From assembly GCA_903829015.1 (NCBI GenBank), contig CAIKOJ010000051.1, positions 1 through 64,000 of the forward strand: a DNA stretch of 64,000 nt, written 5' to 3'. Shown here piece after piece: positions 41,512-50,269 of the stretch. The DNA is from an uncultured Bacteroidota bacterium. GTDB lineage: Bacteria > Bacteroidota > Bacteroidia > Chitinophagales > Chitinophagaceae. The notes below the pieces were generated by a model that was given only the letters and a program-made list of their open reading frames with translations, made no database searches and was not told the DNA's origin. The position numbers and the translations under genes are program-made. Each line of letters starts with the position of its first letter. The first letter of the stretch is position 1.

Positions 41512-42009
41512 CTAGTTATTCGATTTTCCTCTTAGTTCTTCAATTAGTTTGTCTACTTTTTCCTTTGTAAGATGCTCACGGTATGTTTTTCCTAATTGCA
41601 TCATAGGGGCATATCCGCAGGCACCCAGGCACTCTGCCGGCTTTAAAGTAAACAAGCCGTCGGGGGTGGTCTCACCTTCGCCTATTCCCAGTTTATCTTT
41701 TATGTAAGCAATAATATCGTCGCAACCGCTCACCATACATGGTCCGGTGCGGCACACTTCCAGCACGTATTTACCTACAGGTTTTGTGTTGAACATGCTG
41801 TAGAATGTAGCTACTTCATATACCTCAATAGGTAGTATATTCAGTATCTCTGCTACATAATCCATTACCGGCACATCCAGCCAGCCACCAAATTCATCCT
41901 GCGCCATATGGAGCAAAGGTATCAGCGCACTCTTCTCCTTACCCTCGGGGTAATGAGTAATGAGTTCTTTTACCTGCTTCATTTTTTCGTCTGAAAATTT
42001 CACGCTCAT
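41512..42009 (-). CDS. nuoE: NADH-quinone oxidoreductase subunit E
   Basis: VYEVATFYSMFNTKPVGKYVLEVCRTGPCMVSG...PAECLGACGYAPMMQ. Confidence 0.95.
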   Translation of the reverse strand: MSVKFSDEKMKQVKELITHYPEGKEKSALIPLLHMAQDEFGGWLDVPVMDYVAEILNILPIEVYEVATFYSMFNTKPVGKYVLEVCRTGPCMVSGCDDIIAYIKDKLGIGEGETTPDGLFTLKPAECLGACGYAPMMQLGKTYREHLTKEKVDKLIEELRGKSNN

Positions 42010-42084
42010 TTACTATGTTCTTTTAAGAATTCCCTGAATTCCTGATCTGTATTCTTGTTGTCCAAATAGTCTTTTGCTTTTTCT

Positions 42085-43335
42085 TTAAGCATCCAACTCT
42101 CCCGCAATTACATTCAAACTACTAAGTGTTACCACCGCATCGCTCAGTAACCCACCTTCTACCATTTCGGGATACGCCTGATAATAAATAAAACAAGGCC
42201 TGCGGAAATGCAAACGATAAGGCGTGCGACCGCCATCACTGATGAGGTAAAAACCTAATTCTCCATTACCCCCTTCCACAGCATGGTACACCTCACCTTT
42301 TGGTGCATCGATCTCGCCCATTATTATTTTGAAATGGTAGATCAGTGCTTCCATCTTTGTGTACACATCCTCTTTGGGTGGCAGGTGGAAATGATCTGCC
42401 TCCTGAGCGTAGAAAATATTCTTCTGCTCAGGGAACTCTTTTTCGATCTTCTGTATTTTCTCCAGTGCCTGCCTGATGATGCTCAGACTTTCCCATATCT
42501 CGCCATTGCGCACCATGAAACGATCATATACATCGCCGGTGGTGCCAACAGGTATTTTAAAATCAAAATCTTCGTAAGACGAATAAGGCTGTGCAACCCT
42601 TACATCATAGTCGACACCCGTTGCCCGTAGGTTAGGGCCTGTAATGCCATAATTCAATGCTCTTTCAGCACTAATAGGTCCGGCACCGATGCAACGATCC
42701 ACAAATATTTTATTCCTGTTGAGCAGGTTTTCAAATTCGGTCATCGTCTTTGGAAAGTCGATCAGGAATTTGTTCAGTTTTGTAAAAGATGCTTCTGAGA
42801 AATTGCGTTCAAAGCCCCCAACCCTGCCTATGTTGGTGGTAAGACGTGAGCCACATATCTCTTCAAATATTTCGTAAATGTGCTCTCTTGCCTGGAACAC
42901 ATAAGTAAACGGAGTGAGTGCACCGGTATCAACGGCAATTACCGAATTACACACCAAATGATCTGCAATACGAGCCAGCTCCATAATCAGCACCCTCAGG
43001 TATTGAATCCTTTTTGGGATATTGATGTTTAGCAGTTTTTCCACCGTCATGTGCCAACCCATATTGTTGATAGGCGATGAGCAGTAATTGAGACGGTCGG
43101 TAAGGGTAGTGATCTGATAAAAAGGCCTGCGCTCTGCAATTTTTTCAAATGCACGGTGGATATATCCGATAGTGGGTACTGTTTCCAGCACACGCTCACC
43201 ATCTATTTCCATGATGTTCTGGAACACACCATGTGTGGCAGGGTGCGTAGGACCCAAATTGAGCGTGGTGGTCTGTTTCTGAAGTGACTCCTCAGAAAGT
43301 TTTATGTGTTGCTGCTGCTGTTGTTGAAGTTCCAT
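42085..43335 (-). CDS. nuoD: NADH-quinone oxidoreductase subunit D
   Basis: LNLGPTHPATHGVFQNIMEIDGERV..GYIHRAFEKIAE. Confidence 0.96.
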   Translation of the reverse strand: MELQQQQQQHIKLSEESLQKQTTTLNLGPTHPATHGVFQNIMEIDGERVLETVPTIGYIHRAFEKIAERRPFYQITTLTDRLNYCSSPINNMGWHMTVEKLLNINIPKRIQYLRVLIMELARIADHLVCNSVIAVDTGALTPFTYVFQAREHIYEIFEEICGSRLTTNIGRVGGFERNFSEASFTKLNKFLIDFPKTMTEFENLLNRNKIFVDRCIGAGPISAERALNYGITGPNLRATGVDYDVRVAQPYSSYEDFDFKIPVGTTGDVYDRFMVRNGEIWESLSIIRQALEKIQKIEKEFPEQKNIFYAQEADHFHLPPKEDVYTKMEALIYHFKIIMGEIDAPKGEVYHAVEGGNGELGFYLISDGGRTPYRLHFRRPCFIYYQAYPEMVEGGLLSDAVVTLSSLNVIAGELDA

Positions 43336-43410
43336 ATACCCTATATCCCTTAAGGGACTTCCCCCCGTTATAAATTGATACTGTTTCTATTCTAAATACT
43401 TTGCACTAAT

Positions 43411-43914
43411 CTACCTGCCAAACATCTCATTATCCTTATCTCTGCGGGTAGGGTCTTCCATTTCATATTCTTTACGCATCGGGAAATAATCCATCTCATC
43501 TACATTGAGTATGCGTATAAGGTTGGGGTGGCCGATGAAGTTCACACCAAAGAAATCATAGGTCTCACGCTCCATCCAGTTGGCACCCGAAAAACGTTGG
43601 GTAAGCGTATATACATCTGGTTTCTCAGATGGTACATATACTTTGAAACGCAGACGGATATTATCGATCAGATTATGCAAATGGTACACTACACATATCT
43701 CCTCACCTTTCCTATCTGGGTAATGCACCCCGGTAAGGTCGGTAAGGAAACGGAAACGTAGTGTTTCGTCGTCGTAAAGAAACTGAATTACTTTCAGGTT
43801 GAGCTCTGCGGCCGCACTGAATGTCAGCAGTCCGAATTGCTCTTCCCATCCGGTTAATTGCTCACCGAATTTTTCAGTTAATTTTTGTTTTATTATTTCG
43901 TTGGTCAATCCCAT
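43411..43914 (-). CDS. nuoC: NADH-quinone oxidoreductase subunit C
   Basis: WMERETYDFFGVNFIGHPNLIRIL. Confidence 0.94.
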   Translation of the reverse strand: MGLTNEIIKQKLTEKFGEQLTGWEEQFGLLTFSAAAELNLKVIQFLYDDETLRFRFLTDLTGVHYPDRKGEEICVVYHLHNLIDNIRLRFKVYVPSEKPDVYTLTQRFSGANWMERETYDFFGVNFIGHPNLIRILNVDEMDYFPMRKEYEMEDPTRRDKDNEMFGR

Positions 43915-43978
43915 TTTAACTAGTCGGCTGTAAATAGAAAAATCACAATTGTTATTTTACCGGGTACTCTGAATTGGT

Positions 43979-44542
43979 TTATTCAATTCCGTAACTCTCC
44001 ATCAGACTCTTGTACACGGGGTTATTTCTTCTTCTTAAACTTTCGGTACTTACGAGGTCCTGTAATTTAAGAATGCCGTCAATAATGCCTTCGGGCCTGG
44101 GCGGACAACCGGGTACATACACGTCTACCGGAATCACCTGATCTATACCCTGCAGTACAGAGTAAGAGTCGAAAATACCGCCACTGCTGGCACATGCCCC
44201 AATGGCAATTACCCAGCGGGGCTCGGCCATCTGCAGATATACCTGACGCAGAATGGGAGCCATTTTCTTTGCTATGGTACCAGCTACCAGCAAAACATCG
44301 CACTGGCGGGGAGTGAACCCCATACGCTCAGCACCAAAACGGCCCAAATCGTAATGAGAGCCCATGGTAGCCATGAACTCGATACCACAGCATGATGTTG
44401 CAAATGGCAAAGGCCACAAAGAATTCTTTCGACCTAATTCCACTATCTTATCAAACGAAGTAGAGAAAAAACCTTCTCCCGAATATCCTTCGGGCATCTC
44501 TACCATTTTAACTTTCGTATTATACTGTACAGGCCGTGCCAT
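43979..44542 (-). CDS. nuoB: NADH-quinone oxidoreductase subunit B
   Basis: SLWPLPFATSCCGIEFMAT...VYVPGCPPRPEGIIDGILKLQ. Confidence 0.96.
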   Translation of the reverse strand: MARPVQYNTKVKMVEMPEGYSGEGFFSTSFDKIVELGRKNSLWPLPFATSCCGIEFMATMGSHYDLGRFGAERMGFTPRQCDVLLVAGTIAKKMAPILRQVYLQMAEPRWVIAIGACASSGGIFDSYSVLQGIDQVIPVDVYVPGCPPRPEGIIDGILKLQDLVSTESLRRRNNPVYKSLMESYGIE

Positions 44543-44608
44543 ATAAAATAATTAAGTAAAAATAAAAAAGCTCACGGGGTAAGCAGTTTTATGGTTTTTA
44601 TCTTTTTC

Positions 44609-45001
44609 TTATTCTTCCCAATCAAGAGCGCCCTTCTTAACGATGTATATAAAACCGCACAAAAAGAAAGCTACAAATAATACTACCTCCAGAAAACCAT
44701 CGGTACCCAGGAATCTGAAATTAACAGCGTATGGATAAAAGAAAATAACTTCTACATCGAACAAAACGAATAGGATAGCCACCAGAAAATACTTGATGCC
44801 CATGGGCTGACGAGCATTGCCCACAGATGGAATACCGCTTTCGAAATTGATCAGCTTATCGCTGGTTTTTCTTTTAGGGCCCAGCAGGTGAGATACCACC
44901 ATCATAATGATTACAAATCCTACCGCAATAACTAATTGTAACGCCAAAGGGAAGTAGTTAAAGGGCGTATTGTGCTCGGCGGCCAACAGTAAACAATTCA
45001 T
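44609..45001 (-). CDS. nuoA: NADH-quinone oxidoreductase subunit A
   Basis: NFESGIPSVGNARQPMGIKYFLVAILFVLFDVEVIFFYPYAV. Confidence 0.95.
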   Translation of the reverse strand: MNCLLLAAEHNTPFNYFPLALQLVIAVGFVIIMMVVSHLLGPKRKTSDKLINFESGIPSVGNARQPMGIKYFLVAILFVLFDVEVIFFYPYAVNFRFLGTDGFLEVVLFVAFFLCGFIYIVKKGALDWEE

Positions 45002-45213
45002 AAATGGTTTCGCTGATTTGAAACTTTGTTAATAGAATTGCAAAACTACACCTATACTATGAAAAATCAAGGTGTTTGGGCGATTTTAATTAGTTGCAGA
45101 TTTGCAGAAAAACCAGTGTTTCCGGATGCATATCAAAACGGTAAATGTAAATAGTCAATAGCAATAAATTATCAATGGCACTAACCAACAAACTCAATAA
45201 CTCCCAAAATAAA

Positions 45214-45269
45214 TTTTGCGCAATCAAATGGTTGCATGTATATTTGCAATCAGATAGTTGCAAATATAC
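45214..45269 (+). promoter_or_regulatory. Promoter (TTTTG ... TATATTTG) with two operator-like palindromes upstream of the ArsR-family gene
   Basis: TTTTG 45214-45218; TATATTTG 45239-45246; GCAATCAAATGGTTGC 45220-45235; perfect 12-bp arms GTATATTTGCAA-N8-TTGCAAATATAC 45238-45269. Confidence 0.7.
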
Positions 45270-45272
45270 AAA

Positions 45273-45599
45273 ATGGACACAAGGAGAGACGTATTTCAGG
45301 CAATAGCAGACCCAACCCGCAGGGCGATACTGGCACTCATAGCCATGCAGGCAATGACCCCAAATGCAATTGCCGGGCATTTTAATACCAGCAGGCAGGC
45401 GGTATCAAAACATATACAGATACTTGCCGAATGCCAACTGTTGACCTACGAGCAAACGGGCAGGGAGATCGTGTATCATTTTAACCCCGTAAAAATGAAG
45501 GAGATAGATATTTGGGTGGAACAGTTCAGGAAGATGTGGGAAGTAAAATTTGAACAACTGGATGATGTATTAAATAAAAATAATGATATAAAACAATGA
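45273..45599 (+). CDS. ArsR-family winged-helix transcriptional regulator
   Basis: [60 protein letters not shown] 45273 preferred over ORF-track TTG 45258. Confidence 0.93.
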   Translation: MDTRRDVFQAIADPTRRAILALIAMQAMTPNAIAGHFNTSRQAVSKHIQILAECQLLTYEQTGREIVYHFNPVKMKEIDIWVEQFRKMWEVKFEQLDDVLNKNNDIKQ

Positions 45600-46081
45600 A
45601 CAACAACAGTTTTACAATTACGAGAGCCGATAATGGCAAAGCGCTACAGATAACACGCTACTTCGCTGCACCAGCGAACAGGGTGTGGGATGCCTGGACG
45701 AAAAGCGAAATAATAGACCTTTGGTGGGCACCGAAACCGTGGAGGACTGAAACTAAAATAATGGATTTCAGAGAGGGAGGGTTGTGGCTGTACTGCATGT
45801 GCGGACCAGGTGGTGAAAAACACTGGTCGAGAACGGATATTGTGAGCATACAACCAATTAATTGTTATATTACTGACCATGCATTTTGCGACGAAAACGG
45901 GAACATAACACCCGTCTTGCCCAAAATGCGTTGGGAGGTTACCTTCAACGCGGAAGGCGAAACTACCAAAGTGGGCGTGCAGATAAGCTTTGAAAAACCC
46001 GAAGACCTGCGAACCATGGTGGAAATGGGTATGGAAGTAGGATTTGAAATGGCTTTGGGGAATCTGGAAGGGTTGCTATGA
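45596..46081 (+). CDS. SRPBCC/AHSA1-domain protein
   Basis: [35 protein letters not shown]..; ATGA overlap with the ArsR gene. Confidence 0.92.
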   Translation: MNNNSFTITRADNGKALQITRYFAAPANRVWDAWTKSEIIDLWWAPKPWRTETKIMDFREGGLWLYCMCGPGGEKHWSRTDIVSIQPINCYITDHAFCDENGNITPVLPKMRWEVTFNAEGETTKVGVQISFEKPEDLRTMVEMGMEVGFEMALGNLEGLL

Positions 46082-46160
46082 ATAAAGATATAAGATCACA
46101 TACAGCAATCACCGGGTATATATGCCGGACAACACTGTTTCCGGCATATTGAGATCTATA

Positions 46161-47087
46161 TCAGGGCGTTCTGTACATGAAAACGTTGTAAATCGGAGGA
46201 GGATGGCCCGGACCTGAGTAGTTTATATATGTAGGAATGTTGTAGCTATAGTTTATAGTGTCCCGGACGTGATCAAACATTACCCGGTCATAGCTTGCAC
46301 CGCTGGAATAGTTTTTGGAATCAAATGCGAGCACGTTGCCGGCAGAAATAGTAGGTGAATAGCCAAAAGTATCGTGGCCAATAGCAATTGTAACAGGATC
46401 AATGTACTTGACACCAAAAGACGTATCAAAGCTATTAGTAGAATCGGGCGTACCGGCATAAAAACTATATCTGTGGAATACAAACTTCCAATGTTTCGTG
46501 CCACTGATCATGCTTGTATACACGGGATCATTATAAATAGTTATATAACCCGGGAAAATCTGAGTTGAATCACCATCGATGGTCACCTTAATAATATAGT
46601 TTCCCGAATGCGTATATGAGTGGGTCGGCGCAATATCAGTGGACGTTTTGCCATCGCCAAAATCCCAAAAATAGTTTTTTGCCGGCTTTACCGTGTACCT
46701 GAAGTAAAAATGAATGTTACTGTCTACCACCTTCGCGCCCGTACTGTTGAATGAATAGTTATCATTTATAACAAATGTTTTCTGGACTTTATGTGCTGCA
46801 TCGTTATTTATAGTCACAGATACAAGGTAGGAACCAGTAGCGGCATACTTATGCGAGTACACGCTTGACTTAGTATTTACAACTGGAGACCCATCCCCAA
46901 AATCCCAGGAAAAGTCGTTGTTGTCGGGAACAGCGACCTGGAAATTGATACTGGAGTATGCCACTAATTTGTCTTGGGTAACAATGTCGAGGTCTGGGTA
47001 TTCAACACTTTTGCTTTTACTGCACCCCCAAGCAGTCAGGACAGAAAAAACGATAATTAATAGTGCTGAATTTAAATAAGGCTTCAT
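46161..47087 (-). CDS. PKD-domain lipoprotein
   Basis: Lipobox-like LTAWGC; two PKD motifs FSWDFGDGSPVVNT..YSHKYAATGSYLVSV and YFWDFGDGKTST..HSYTHSGNYIIKV. Confidence 0.85.
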   Translation of the reverse strand: MKPYLNSALLIIVFSVLTAWGCSKSKSVEYPDLDIVTQDKLVAYSSINFQVAVPDNNDFSWDFGDGSPVVNTKSSVYSHKYAATGSYLVSVTINNDAAHKVQKTFVINDNYSFNSTGAKVVDSNIHFYFRYTVKPAKNYFWDFGDGKTSTDIAPTHSYTHSGNYIIKVTIDGDSTQIFPGYITIYNDPVYTSMISGTKHWKFVFHRYSFYAGTPDSTNSFDTSFGVKYIDPVTIAIGHDTFGYSPTISAGNVLAFDSKNYSSGASYDRVMFDHVRDTINYSYNIPTYINYSGPGHPPPIYNVFMYRTP

Positions 47088-47103
47088 CAGGGTATTTTAA
47101 TGT

Positions 47104-47985
47104 ATGAGCAGCAAAAATTACGCCAAATTAACAACTTCAAATCCACTCCCCCAATCTTGTTCTGCCATATTACCATTTTCACCTAACTTTGCCCACCACT
47201 CAAAGTACATGGAATTACCACCGGGTAAAAAAGTTTATTTCGCTTCTGATTTTCATTTAGGGATACCCGACCGTACCAGCAGTCTGGAGCGCGAAAAACG
47301 CATTGTAGCCTGGCTGGACGAAATAAAAACCAATGCCGCCCGCATATATCTGGTAGGCGACCTTTTCGATACATGGTTTGAATACCGCAATGTGGTACCT
47401 AAGGGGTTTACCCGTTTTATGGGCAAGCTCGCTGAGCTCAGTGATGCAGGCATACCGATAGAGGTATTCACCGGTAACCACGATCTGTGGATGCTCGACT
47501 ACTTTGAAGACGAGCTGAGTATACCCGTTCATCACAAACCCATATACCGCGAAATAAACGGCAAGAAGTTTCTGATAGCCCATGGTGATGGTCTTGGTCC
47601 GGGTGACCATGGGTATAAATTTTTGAAGAAGGTACTACGCAGTCCGTTATCGCAATGGCTGTACCGCCGTTTGCACCCCGATACCGGCGTAGGAGTGGCA
47701 TCATGGTTCAGCCAGCTGGGCCCCAAACATGCCGATACTCCGATAAAAGAATTTCAGGGACCGGAGAAAGAATGGCTGGTGCAGTTTTGTATGGATACAT
47801 TGAACAACGAGCACTTCGACTATTTCATATTCGGGCACAGGCATATAGCTATTGAATATCCACTGCCGCAAAACAGCCTGTATGTGAATCTGGGTGACTG
47901 GATACGCTACGACAGTTATGGTGAATTTGACGGTAAGGATCTGAAATTGAAATACTATCCACGTGCGCCAAAGAGTGTTAAATGA
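47104..47985 (+). CDS. lpxH: UDP-2,3-diacylglucosamine diphosphatase-like metallophosphoesterase
   Basis: Likely start ATG 47209 MELPPGKKVYFASDFHLGIPDRT; YLVGDLFDTWFEYR, TGNHDLWM, FGHRHIAIEYPL. Confidence 0.88.
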   Translation: MSSKNYAKLTTSNPLPQSCSAILPFSPNFAHHSKYMELPPGKKVYFASDFHLGIPDRTSSLEREKRIVAWLDEIKTNAARIYLVGDLFDTWFEYRNVVPKGFTRFMGKLAELSDAGIPIEVFTGNHDLWMLDYFEDELSIPVHHKPIYREINGKKFLIAHGDGLGPGDHGYKFLKKVLRSPLSQWLYRRLHPDTGVGVASWFSQLGPKHADTPIKEFQGPEKEWLVQFCMDTLNNEHFDYFIFGHRHIAIEYPLPQNSLYVNLGDWIRYDSYGEFDGKDLKLKYYPRAPKSVK

Positions 47986-48066
47986 TATGGTGTAAGGGTA
48001 TCATAAACAAGAATTGAACTACACGATTAAATATAAAACAAGGAAAGTCCCACAGGGATGTAGGAT

Positions 48067-48576
48067 ATGAACAGAACATTAATAATGATCAGGCACGCAA
48101 AAAGCAGTTGGGCGAATCCGCTGCAGAGCGACTTTGAGCGGCCACTGAATGAAAGAGGCAAAACTGAAGCACCGGAAATGGGTGCCAGGCTGAAGAAGCT
48201 GGGTATTAAACCGGATCTGATCATATCCAGTACGGCTAAAAGAACCAAACAGACAGCGAAGAAAATTGCGCATGAGCTGGACTACAAAACGGATGACATC
48301 AAATGGGAAGAAAAATTGTATCATTGTATTCCGCAGGTTATTGAAGAGGTTATTTACGAAGTAGATGACAAAGCAAAAACAATAATTATTGTAGCACACA
48401 ATCCCGGTATCACAGATTTTGTGAACCAGTTGGCGCCGGGCTTCTTAATAGATACAATGCCCACCTGCGGAGTGGTAGGAGCGAAATTGCAAACAGCAGA
48501 ATGGAATAACTTCTCGATCAGCAAACGGGAAGTATTTATGTACGAATATCCAGGTAAAAATGATAGCACCAAATAA
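48067..48576 (+). CDS. SixA-like histidine phosphatase
   Basis: MNRTLIMIRHAKSSWANPLQSDFERPLNERGKTEAPEMG (RHG motif), VAHNPGITDFVNQL. Confidence 0.9.
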   Translation: MNRTLIMIRHAKSSWANPLQSDFERPLNERGKTEAPEMGARLKKLGIKPDLIISSTAKRTKQTAKKIAHELDYKTDDIKWEEKLYHCIPQVIEEVIYEVDDKAKTIIIVAHNPGITDFVNQLAPGFLIDTMPTCGVVGAKLQTAEWNNFSISKREVFMYEYPGKNDSTK

Positions 48577-50038
48577 AACAGTAGTACAGATAACAGGGAT
48601 TTTAGAGAAGTTATTTGAAGAGCATTTTGAGAAAAAAGCCGACAGCATTGAAGCACTTGCAGTATCGGGATCTGACCGACGGTATTACCGGATAAAGAGC
48701 GGCAAGACCATTGCTATAGGTACGTACAACACCAATATCGCAGAAAACAATACCTTTTTCTACTTTACAGAGTTGTTTCGGAAGCACGAGATCAATGTGC
48801 CTGAAGTATATAAGATAAGCAAAGACCGCCGCTCGTACCTGCAGCAGGATCTGGGAAATGTTTCCCTGTTCGACATGGTGCTGAAAGAAGGATACACTGA
48901 ACCGGTGCGCAAACTGTATCATAAAGCACTGGCACAACTTGCCAGGGTGCAATGGGTAGCTGGCAGAGAAGCAGACTATAAGCAGTGTTTTGCATCGAAG
49001 CAGTTTGATGAAAAAGCGATCATGTCTGATCTGCTGTATTTTAAATACTATTTCGCAGATCTGCAGGAGATAGCGTATGACCGCTCGGGCCTCATCAGTG
49101 AGATGGAGCTGCTGAGCAAGGAACTGGGCAGGGTGCAGCCACAAACACTGATGTACCGCGATTTTCAGAGCAGGAATATAATGGTATATGAAGGGAAGAT
49201 CTTTTTCATAGACTATCAGGGCTGTATGCAGGGGCCGCCGCAGTACGATATTGCATCGCTGCTCTGGCAGGCAAGGGCACAGTTGCCCAGTGCCTGGAAA
49301 GAAGATCTGCTGAATGGTTACATCAGCAGCCTGAATGAGTTGCATGTACCAAGAATGGATGAGATCTACTTCAGGCGTGGGTATGTGCAGTTTGTACTGG
49401 TGCGCCTGCTGCAGGTATTGGGATCGTACGGATTCAGGGGATTGCTGCAGCACAAGGCACATTTTATCACCAGCATCGGTCCGGCGTTGAAGAACCTGGA
49501 GATGTTCCTGTCAGACCACCCGCAAACACCTGCTTATCCCGAACTGAGATCATTATTGGAGAAACTTTCTTCGCCCGATATGCAGGAGAGATATACTAAT
49601 ACAGCAGTTGATGAGCATCCTAAACTAACCGTGCAGGTGAGCAGTTTCTCTTACAAAGTGGGCATACCTAAACCTACTGGCAGCCACGGAGGTGGATTTG
49701 TCTTTGACTGCCGGGGAATACTTAATCCGGGCAGGTATGCAGCATACAAGCACCTTACAGGTAACGACGATATGGTGCGCCAGTTTCTGGAACGCGAATC
49801 GAGGATGCCTGATTTTATGAACTATGTATATTCATTGGTTTCGATAAACGTCGAAGATTATCTGGCAAGGGGGTTTGAGCAGCTTAGTGTTTCATTTGGG
49901 TGTACAGGCGGACAGCACAGGTCGGTATATGCAGCCAATCAGCTTGCGGCTTATCTAAAAACCCGGTTTAATCTGGCAGTAACGGTTACGCACTGCAACG
50001 AAGACAGATGGGTGTTGCATAAGGAAGAAGCAGAATAA
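48560..50038 (+). CDS. APH-like sugar/aminosugar kinase fused to RapZ C-terminal domain
   Basis: N-term YLQQDLGNVSLFDMV...LMYRDFQSRNIMVYEGKIFFIDYQG (APH catalytic loop); C-term FVFDCRGILNPGRY...YLARGFEQLSVSFGCTGGQHRSVYAANQLAAYL (RapZ/YvcJ C-terminal). Confidence 0.88.
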   Translation: MIAPNKTVVQITGILEKLFEEHFEKKADSIEALAVSGSDRRYYRIKSGKTIAIGTYNTNIAENNTFFYFTELFRKHEINVPEVYKISKDRRSYLQQDLGNVSLFDMVLKEGYTEPVRKLYHKALAQLARVQWVAGREADYKQCFASKQFDEKAIMSDLLYFKYYFADLQEIAYDRSGLISEMELLSKELGRVQPQTLMYRDFQSRNIMVYEGKIFFIDYQGCMQGPPQYDIASLLWQARAQLPSAWKEDLLNGYISSLNELHVPRMDEIYFRRGYVQFVLVRLLQVLGSYGFRGLLQHKAHFITSIGPALKNLEMFLSDHPQTPAYPELRSLLEKLSSPDMQERYTNTAVDEHPKLTVQVSSFSYKVGIPKPTGSHGGGFVFDCRGILNPGRYAAYKHLTGNDDMVRQFLERESRMPDFMNYVYSLVSINVEDYLARGFEQLSVSFGCTGGQHRSVYAANQLAAYLKTRFNLAVTVTHCNEDRWVLHKEEAE

Positions 50039-50066
50039 AGAAGAGATTCGATTTTATAAAGCCTCT

Positions 50067-50094
50067 GATACCCGCCGCCGGCGGGTATCTTTTT
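50067..50094 (+). terminator. Rho-independent terminator
   Basis: GATACCCGCC-GCC-GGCGGGTATC followed by TTTTT. Confidence 0.85.
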
Positions 50095-50269
50095 ATGGGC
50101 AAGTTCTATCCCACAAAAAAAATCACGTATGCCAATCACCCGTGAAACTGGAAAATGTGGCTTTATGAATTCAAAATCAGCTTACCGTAACTGATTCTTA
50201 ATATAAAATGGAGCAGTTATAATTGTTACATTTGTTAGGAGTAAATAAACGGAGTAATAATTCAGCGTT

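Noticed and set aside
45258-45272. TTG start proposed by the ORF track for the ArsR gene (MQIYK...)
   Set aside because: Lies inside the perfect palindrome; ATG 45273 (MDTRRDVF..) is the normal ArsR start.
48611-49462. 283-aa minus-strand ORF inside the kinase-RapZ gene
   Set aside because: Shadow ORF; sense strand carries clear catalytic motifs.
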